A stretch of 64,000 nt of DNA from Rhizobium sp. 18055 (GTDB lineage: Bacteria; Pseudomonadota; Alphaproteobacteria; Rhizobiales; Rhizobiaceae): assembly GCF_902706285.1 (NCBI RefSeq), contig NZ_CACSKD010000014.1:1-64000 (forward strand). The letters run 5' to 3'. The notes below the pieces were generated by a model. The model ran no database searches. It saw nothing but the letters and a program-made list of their open reading frames with translations, and had not been told where the DNA came from. This document shows positions 59,581-64,000 of this stretch, piece by piece (position 1 is the first letter of the stretch; each line of letters opens with the position of its first letter). Made by a program: the position numbers and the translations under genes.

Positions 59581-59972
59581 GCGGCGGCTCGGGGGGTGGG
59601 AGAAACGTTGGCGTGGCAGACTATCCGAGACCGCCGCTTAAATTCGCCGCCTGCGCCAGCGGCCCCCTCATCCGACCCTTCGGGCCACCTTCTCCCCGCT
59701 GGGGAGAAGGGAAGATCGGAGCCGCAACCGGCCATTCGTGGCAAGATGCGCATACCGGGCGCCCCCCTTCTCCCCAACGGGGAGAAGATGTCCGACAGGG
59801 CAGATGAGGGGGGGTGCGACGGCAGGAGCGCACGGCCGGAGCGCCAAGCGACGGACGAATTTGTCGAGACCCTCCCCGCAGAGGAGACACAATCAACACC
59901 AGGATCGGAACCGATATAAACCATAGTCGACTGTCCAAACCTCATGCTACGCGTCGTCACCCGTCCGCTCAC
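59581..59972. repeat. RIME-like repeat cluster between the binding protein and permease genes
   Basis: No gene is seen in these 392 bases. Two units are clear. One is at 59661-59711 (GGCCCCCTCATCCGACCC, then CTTCTCCCCGCTGGGGAGAAG in two parts). The other, inverted, is at 59766-59856 (CTTCTCCCCAACGGGGAG, then GTCCGACAGGGCAGATGAGG and a flank ACGGCCGGAGCG...GCGACGGACG). They match units b and a of the cluster near 5.9 kb, in swapped order; the unit flank ACGGCCGGAGCG is conserved too. Confidence 0.8.
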
Positions 59973-61505
59973 TCAGTCTTCCCAGGAGACATCGGTCAGA
60001 ACGTTCGACGGGATCGGTTCGTTTTCCCAGAGCCCCTTGAGCTTCTTGTCCCAGACGCCGAGCTTGGGCATGACGAAGAGGAAAAGCGCCGGCACGTCGT
60101 CGGCCAGGATCGCCTGGGCCTCGCCGTAGATCTTTGCCTGTTCGGCCGGATCGGCGGTTTCCTGCACCTTCTTCAGCAGCGCATTGAAAGCCGGATTCTT
60201 ATAGTTGAAATAGTAGGGATCGCGGGCGTAGATATCGATGTCCATCGGCTCGGCATGGGCGACGATGGTCATCTCGTAGGCGCGATCCTTCATCACGTCC
60301 TGCACCCACTTGGCCGGGAATTCGGTGGGCTCGATGTTCATCGTCACACCGATTTCAGCGAACATTGCCTGCATCACCTGGGCGCTGCGCGGCGCATAGG
60401 CCATCTGCGGCGACTTGATGGTGAAGGTGAAGCCATTGGGGTAGCCGGCTTCGGCCAGCAACGCCTTGGCCTTTTCGGGATCGTAGGCAAGCTTGGCTGT
60501 CAGGTCGACATAGCCAGGATCGTTCGGCGTGTAGTGGCTGCCGATCGGGGTGCCGAGGCCGGACCAGGCGCCGTCGATGACGGTCTTGCGGTCGATCGCC
60601 ATCATCAAAGCCTGACGGACACGCTTGTCGTCGAACGGCTTGACGGCATTGTTCATGCCGGCAACGACCTTGAGCTCGGTGTTGCCGATCTTGGTCATCA
60701 GCCTGGCGTCGCCTTCAAACGAGGTCATCAGCTCAGGGGCTGCGAATTCGGGGATGGCATCGACGTCGCCCGATTTCAGCGCGGCGGCCTGCGCCTGCGG
60801 ATCTGCGATGAAGCGGAAGGTGACCTTGTCGAGCTTCACCGATACGGACTTGTTCCAATAGTCGGCTTTCTTTTCCAGCTCGACCTTGTCGCCCTTCGCC
60901 CAGTTGACGAACTTGAACGGACCGGTGCCGATGGGCTTGGTCTTGTCGTCGGCGGTCGCGTTCGGCGCCACCATCACCGAGGCCGGCCAGCCCAACCAGT
61001 AGAGCAGGCTGCCTGTCGGGGCGGAGAGATGCAGCACCAGCGTTTCGGCATCGGGGGTGTCGATCGAGGCGATGGAGGCGAAGAAGCGCTTCTGCGGATT
61101 GACGGAATCCTTGCCGCGGGCACGGTCGAGCGCGAACTTGGCCGAGGCCGAATCGAACGCCTCGCCATCGTGGAATTTCACGCCCGGCTGCAGCTTGAAC
61201 GTATAGGTGAGACCGTCGGGAGATACCTCCCAGCTCTTGGCCAGTTGCGGCTGCACCTTGCCTGCCTCATCGATCATCACCAGGCCTTCGAAGACGTTCT
61301 GCCAGGTGACCTGGCCGATGGCGACGGGTGCGGCGATGGTCGGATCGAGGCCTGTCGGTTCGACGGTCATGCCGAGATTGAGCGATGTCTTTGCCGCTTC
61401 AGCCGGCGTCAGGCTCAGCATGACAAGGCCGGCCGAGACGGCGGCACCGAGCGAAAGGCGTCGAACGAGACGCGCCGATGGCGCGAGCGGAAGCTTGATC
61501 ATCAT
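59973..61505 (-). CDS. Family-5 solute-binding protein (peptide/amide importer)
   Basis: A 510-residue periplasmic binding protein with a signal peptide ending near residue 35 (LTPAEAAKT). The SBP_bac_5 core is LQPGVKFHDGEAFDSASAKF near residue 107 (shown in part), and GTGPFKFVNWAKGDKVEL follows near 195. Ligand specificity within the DppA/OppA/nickel family is not evident. Preceded by a LysR gene and followed by two permeases and an amidase. Confidence 0.92.
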   Translation of the reverse strand: MMIKLPLAPSARLVRRLSLGAAVSAGLVMLSLTPAEAAKTSLNLGMTVEPTGLDPTIAAPVAIGQVTWQNVFEGLVMIDEAGKVQPQLAKSWEVSPDGLTYTFKLQPGVKFHDGEAFDSASAKFALDRARGKDSVNPQKRFFASIASIDTPDAETLVLHLSAPTGSLLYWLGWPASVMVAPNATADDKTKPIGTGPFKFVNWAKGDKVELEKKADYWNKSVSVKLDKVTFRFIADPQAQAAALKSGDVDAIPEFAAPELMTSFEGDARLMTKIGNTELKVVAGMNNAVKPFDDKRVRQALMMAIDRKTVIDGAWSGLGTPIGSHYTPNDPGYVDLTAKLAYDPEKAKALLAEAGYPNGFTFTIKSPQMAYAPRSAQVMQAMFAEIGVTMNIEPTEFPAKWVQDVMKDRAYEMTIVAHAEPMDIDIYARDPYYFNYKNPAFNALLKKVQETADPAEQAKIYGEAQAILADDVPALFLFVMPKLGVWDKKLKGLWENEPIPSNVLTDVSWED

Positions 61506-61571
61506 GTCCCCTGTCTGGTCGCTGCTTGTTGCAACTGACCGATTGCCGATAGATTGTCATTCCGGATGTGC

Positions 61572-61618
61572 ACACACAATGACGATTTTGTGTGCTCAGT
61601 GTAGCCGAAAAAGCTACA
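61572..61618. promoter_or_regulatory. Two inverted repeats between the LysR and binding protein genes
   Basis: CACACAA-n8-TTGTGTG at 61572-61593 and GTGTAGC-n7-GCTACAC at 61598-61618 are each perfect seven-base inverted repeats. They lie in the 169-base gap upstream of the binding protein gene. They could be LysR operators; the second, read on the minus strand, has TTTTT in its loop and could also act as a weak LysR-gene terminator. Confidence 0.45.
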
Positions 61619-61674
61619 CCGGAATTTGCTGCCCGATGCAAGTCCAGCTGCCCAATCGATCGCCAGTACGGCGC

Positions 61675-62619
61675 CTAATCTGTCGCCATTTCGGTTGTAG
61701 CAATCGTTGCTGCCGGTACGCCGCCGGCCCGCTCGCGCATGAAGCGCTCGATGAAATCGAGCAGCTTGGTGGCGGCAAAGGAGAGTTGGCGATCCGGAGC
61801 AACGCAGAGATCGACATGGGTGCGGATGGCGCTTTTGGGAGCCAGCGGCACGGCGCAGAGCTGGCCGGCGTCGATTTCGCGGCGCACCGTCAGCGCCGGC
61901 AGCAGCGTTACGGCAGCGCCGCTCAGCACCAGCTCCTTCAGCATTTCCAGCGAACTGGTGACGAAGACGGCATCAAAGCTGAGCTCTGCCTTTTCGAACA
62001 GGGCATCGAAGGCCTGGCGGAAGCCGAAGGACTGGTCGGGAAGCGCCAGTGGATAGTCGGCTATATCTTTCAGCTGGACCTCCGGCTTCGTTGCCGCAGG
62101 GTGGCCGGGGGCGACGATCAGGTCGTAGGCGATCTCGGAGCGCAGCCGCACCTTGGTGCCGGAAACCGGCGGGGCAAACAGGGTGACTGCGATATCGGCC
62201 TCGCCGCTATTGACCGCTTCGACGGCCTGGCGGGCGCTGGAGATGGTCACTTCGAAGTGCAGTTTCGAATATTTCAGGCTGAACTCGGCCAGCGCCGGCG
62301 CCAGCAGATTGGCGACGGTGGCGCCATTGGCGTGGATGCTGACGCGGCCGCGCTGCAGGCCCTTGAGGTCCTCGATCAGCTGGCCGACGTGATCGAGTTC
62401 GCGCAGCGTGCGGCCGGCGCGGGCGGCGAGCAGCTCGCCGGCAGCGGTGAGTTTCACCCCGCGGGCGCTGCGCTCGACCAGCGGGGCGCCAAAATGATAT
62501 TCGAGGTTCTCGATCTGGCGGCTGATCGCCGTTGGCGCGACGTTGAGGTTTTCGGCGGCCTGGCGCATCGAGCTGGTGCGCACCAGCTCGTCGAAATACA
62601 TCAGGGCGCGTAGCTGCAT
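61675..62619 (-). CDS. LysR-family transcriptional regulator
   Basis: A 314-residue LysR regulator with the N-terminal helix-turn-helix (MQLRALMYFDELVRTSSMRQ, NLNVAPTAISRQIENLEYHF) and a C-terminal periplasmic-binding-like effector domain from about residue 90. Unusually for LysR control it lies in the same direction as, and between, the P1 peptidase and the importer genes, rather than divergent. It probably controls the importer-amidase cluster. Confidence 0.92.
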   Translation of the reverse strand: MQLRALMYFDELVRTSSMRQAAENLNVAPTAISRQIENLEYHFGAPLVERSARGVKLTAAGELLAARAGRTLRELDHVGQLIEDLKGLQRGRVSIHANGATVANLLAPALAEFSLKYSKLHFEVTISSARQAVEAVNSGEADIAVTLFAPPVSGTKVRLRSEIAYDLIVAPGHPAATKPEVQLKDIADYPLALPDQSFGFRQAFDALFEKAELSFDAVFVTSSLEMLKELVLSGAAVTLLPALTVRREIDAGQLCAVPLAPKSAIRTHVDLCVAPDRQLSFAATKLLDFIERFMRERAGGVPAATIATTEMATD

Positions 62620-62663
62620 GTCATCGTCTCCGCCGTTCAGGCCAATTTGCTATCTCTAAGCGA

Positions 62664-63659
62664 TCAACGACCGTCAGCATAGCGGTCTCGCCATGCCGGT
62701 TGGGCGCCATCGACCGGCAGCGCTGTCGCCTCGTAGACGCCGCGCGCGATGGCGCGGGCCATGACCAGGGTGGCGAGATGGCAGAGTTCGAGGAAATCGG
62801 GCAGGCCGGCGCATGGTCTCCTGCCTGTCGAGGCGGCGAAGATGGTGTCGCCATCGAGCGGCAGGTGCGCCGGCAGCAGGGCGCGGGCAAAGCCGTCATG
62901 GCCCATGATTGCGAGGCGATGGGCTTCGGCCTTGGTCAGCACGGCGTCTGTCACAATGGCGCCGATGGTGGTGGCGGTGGTGTTCATGCCCTTCAGGCGC
63001 ATGGCGGTATCGCTTTCGCCGATCGTCAGTGGCAGGCCGAGACCGCCGAACTCGGCATCGCGCTCGAAGGGCGCCGACCAGAAGTGCGGGCCTGCACCGA
63101 CCGTGGCCGAACCGAGCGCATTGACGGCCACGAGGGCCGATATGGTGTGGCCGGTGCTGGTTCTGGCGCTGGCGGAACCGAGGCCGCCCTTGAAGGTGGC
63201 GGTGGTGGCGCCGGTGCCGGCGCCGACGGTTCCGAGCGCGAATGTGCCCTTGGCGGCGGCGCGAAAGGCTTCGTAGCCGAGATCGCGGTAGGGTGACTGC
63301 AGGCCCCAGGCCTTGTCGCCGCCATTGAGGAGATCCATCAGGATCGCCTGCGGCACGATCGGCACGCGCACGCTGCCGACAGGAAAGCCGCGACCGATGG
63401 CGCGCAGGCCGGCCTGGACGCCGCCGGCGGCATCGAGGCCGAAGGCGGAGCCACCTGACAGAACGAAGGCATCGACTTCGGCCACCGTCATCGACGGGTC
63501 GAGCAGTGCGGTGTCGCGGCCACCCGGCGCGCCGCCGAGCGCAACGCCGGAAGCCACGGCCGGCTCATCGAAGATGATGGCGGTGACGCCGGAGCCGAGA
63601 CTGAGATCGGTAGCGTGGCCGACGGAGAGGCCTTCGATATCGGTGAGGAGATTGAGCAA
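62664..63659 (-). CDS. P1-family (DmpA-like) aminopeptidase/amidase
   Basis: About 331 residues from a TTG at 63659 (LLNLLTDIEGLSVGHAT); no ATG is well placed, and the open frame to 63734 looks like non-coding leader. Conserved blocks are GLSVGHATDL, VLSGGSAFGLDAAGGV near residue 75, GTVGAGTGATTATFKGGLGS and HTISALVAVNALGS, the region of autoproteolysis in this N-terminal-nucleophile-like family. Members cleave peptides with N-terminal D- or beta-residues, or amides. It heads the LysR-importer-amidase cluster. Confidence 0.85.
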   Translation of the reverse strand: MLNLLTDIEGLSVGHATDLSLGSGVTAIIFDEPAVASGVALGGAPGGRDTALLDPSMTVAEVDAFVLSGGSAFGLDAAGGVQAGLRAIGRGFPVGSVRVPIVPQAILMDLLNGGDKAWGLQSPYRDLGYEAFRAAAKGTFALGTVGAGTGATTATFKGGLGSASARTSTGHTISALVAVNALGSATVGAGPHFWSAPFERDAEFGGLGLPLTIGESDTAMRLKGMNTTATTIGAIVTDAVLTKAEAHRLAIMGHDGFARALLPAHLPLDGDTIFAASTGRRPCAGLPDFLELCHLATLVMARAIARGVYEATALPVDGAQPAWRDRYADGR

Positions 63660-63723
63660 GGGCGGCGTCCTTCGCTGATGCGATCCCGAGAATCGGGAGC
63701 GCGCGATAGGAGCGCAAGGGTGG

Positions 63724-63763
63724 GAAAAAAACAAGACCGGCCCCGCTTTTGGCGGGACCGGTC
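63724..63763 (-). terminator. Strong intrinsic terminator of the right-edge gene
   Basis: On the minus strand GACCGG-t-CCCGC pairs with GCGGG-g-CCGGTC (one mismatch, short AAAA loop), followed by TTGTTTTTTT. This is a textbook rho-independent terminator, about 57 bases after the stop of the partial gene at the window edge. Confidence 0.9.
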
Positions 63764-63819
63764 AGAAATCCTCAGGACTTTTTCGGCCAGCACTTTCGGG
63801 CCGGCCTCGATCCATGCCC

Positions 63820-64000
63820 TCAGGCATGGATGGGTTTTGGATGGCGGCGGGTCATCAGATCGTGAATGGCGTGCTTGACCTCGGCGGGCGAGCTGAAGTG
63901 CTGCTCGTCGAGATCATGGACGTGATACTTCACGGCGATGAATTTCAGCCGGTTTTCATCCGGAACGACAATCCCGACCGGGATGCCTGCGTATTCGATA
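63820..64000 (-). CDS. Partial gene of unknown function, C-terminus only
   Basis: The last 59 codons of a minus-strand gene that continues past the window edge. The visible part reads IEYAGIPVGIVVPDEN, then RLKFIAVKYHVHDLDEQHF and a helical AEVKHAIHDLMTRRH before the stop at 63820. An eight-base-arm repeat (TCCATGCC/GGCATGGA) covers the stop codon. I do not recognise the family; the length and style suggest a small cytosolic protein of the conserved rhizobial kind. Confidence 0.65.
   Translation of the reverse strand, partial: IEYAGIPVGIVVPDENRLKFIAVKYHVHDLDEQHFSSPAEVKHAIHDLMTRRHPKPIHA

Noticed and set aside
59596..59938. Overlapping open frames of 64-107 codons in the second repeat cluster
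   Set aside because: Same reason as at the first cluster: the repeat sequence is open in several frames and gives low-complexity peptides.
59814..61538. A 574-codon plus-strand open frame
   Set aside because: It is antisense to the family-5 solute-binding protein gene and begins inside the repeat cluster.

Overview
The window is GC-rich alphaproteobacterial chromosomal DNA. The best fit is the Rhizobiaceae (Rhizobium/Agrobacterium and relatives). This rests on gene content and order (a phnGHIJKL set with a hexapeptide acetyltransferase, a cpa/ctp-type Flp pilus locus, a Bmp-type nucleoside ABC operon) and on dispersed RIME-like palindromic repeats built around the sequence CTTCTCCCC...GGGGAGAAG. 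No rRNA, CRISPR array, insertion sequence or prophage was seen. Everything is from reading; no homology search was run, so family names rest on motif recognition.

Layout. 0.1-1.5 kb: two overlapping genes of unknown function, less GC-rich by eye than their surroundings, the second resembling DUF1828/DUF1829 proteins. 1.5-3.5 kb: rsgA, a small conserved unknown and a secreted unknown. 3.7-10.2 kb: carbon-phosphorus lyase operon phnGHIJ-KL plus acetyltransferase on the minus strand, divergent from the GntR-type regulator phnF. The intergenic region holds a Pho-box-like repeat and a PhnF-like palindrome, and an RIME-like repeat cluster splits phnJ from phnK. 10.2-10.9 kb: a ParDE/RelBE-type toxin-antitoxin pair. 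10.9-15.7 kb: minus-strand group mgsA-glk-ABC exporter-dapB-gpmA. 15.8-18.3 kb: mepA, an isochorismatase-like hydrolase and a divergent TetR regulator with twin operators.

18.4-26.1 kb: yejABEF peptide importer interrupted by a translationally coupled PIN-domain toxin-antitoxin pair, then a 2-hydroxyacid dehydrogenase. 26.2-29.0 kb: a small membrane protein, pncB, tRNA-Ser(GGA), another small membrane protein. 29.3-37.3 kb: nucleoside uptake and breakdown operon (Bmp binding protein, ATPase, two permeases, cdd, purine nucleoside phosphorylase, deoC, deoA). It runs toward a minus-strand deoB-add...upp set, with a retropepsin-like protease between. Together these import nucleosides, deaminate them, split them to base plus pentose phosphate and feed the sugar into central metabolism.

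41.0-53.5 kb: Flp/Tad pilus locus (two TadE-like pseudopilins, a CpaC N-domain-only protein, Flp pilin, cpaA-F, tadB, tadC, tadD), with a LysE-family exporter gene near the end. 53.6-56.3 kb: leucyl aminopeptidase, a short MarR-type regulator and an NlpC/P60 hydrolase. 56.3-63.7 kb: a minus-strand peptide/amide utilisation cluster (P1-family peptidase, LysR regulator, solute-binding protein, two permeases, amidase) with no ATPase gene in view, and a second RIME-like repeat cluster. The right edge cuts a minus-strand gene of unknown function that ends at a strong intrinsic terminator.
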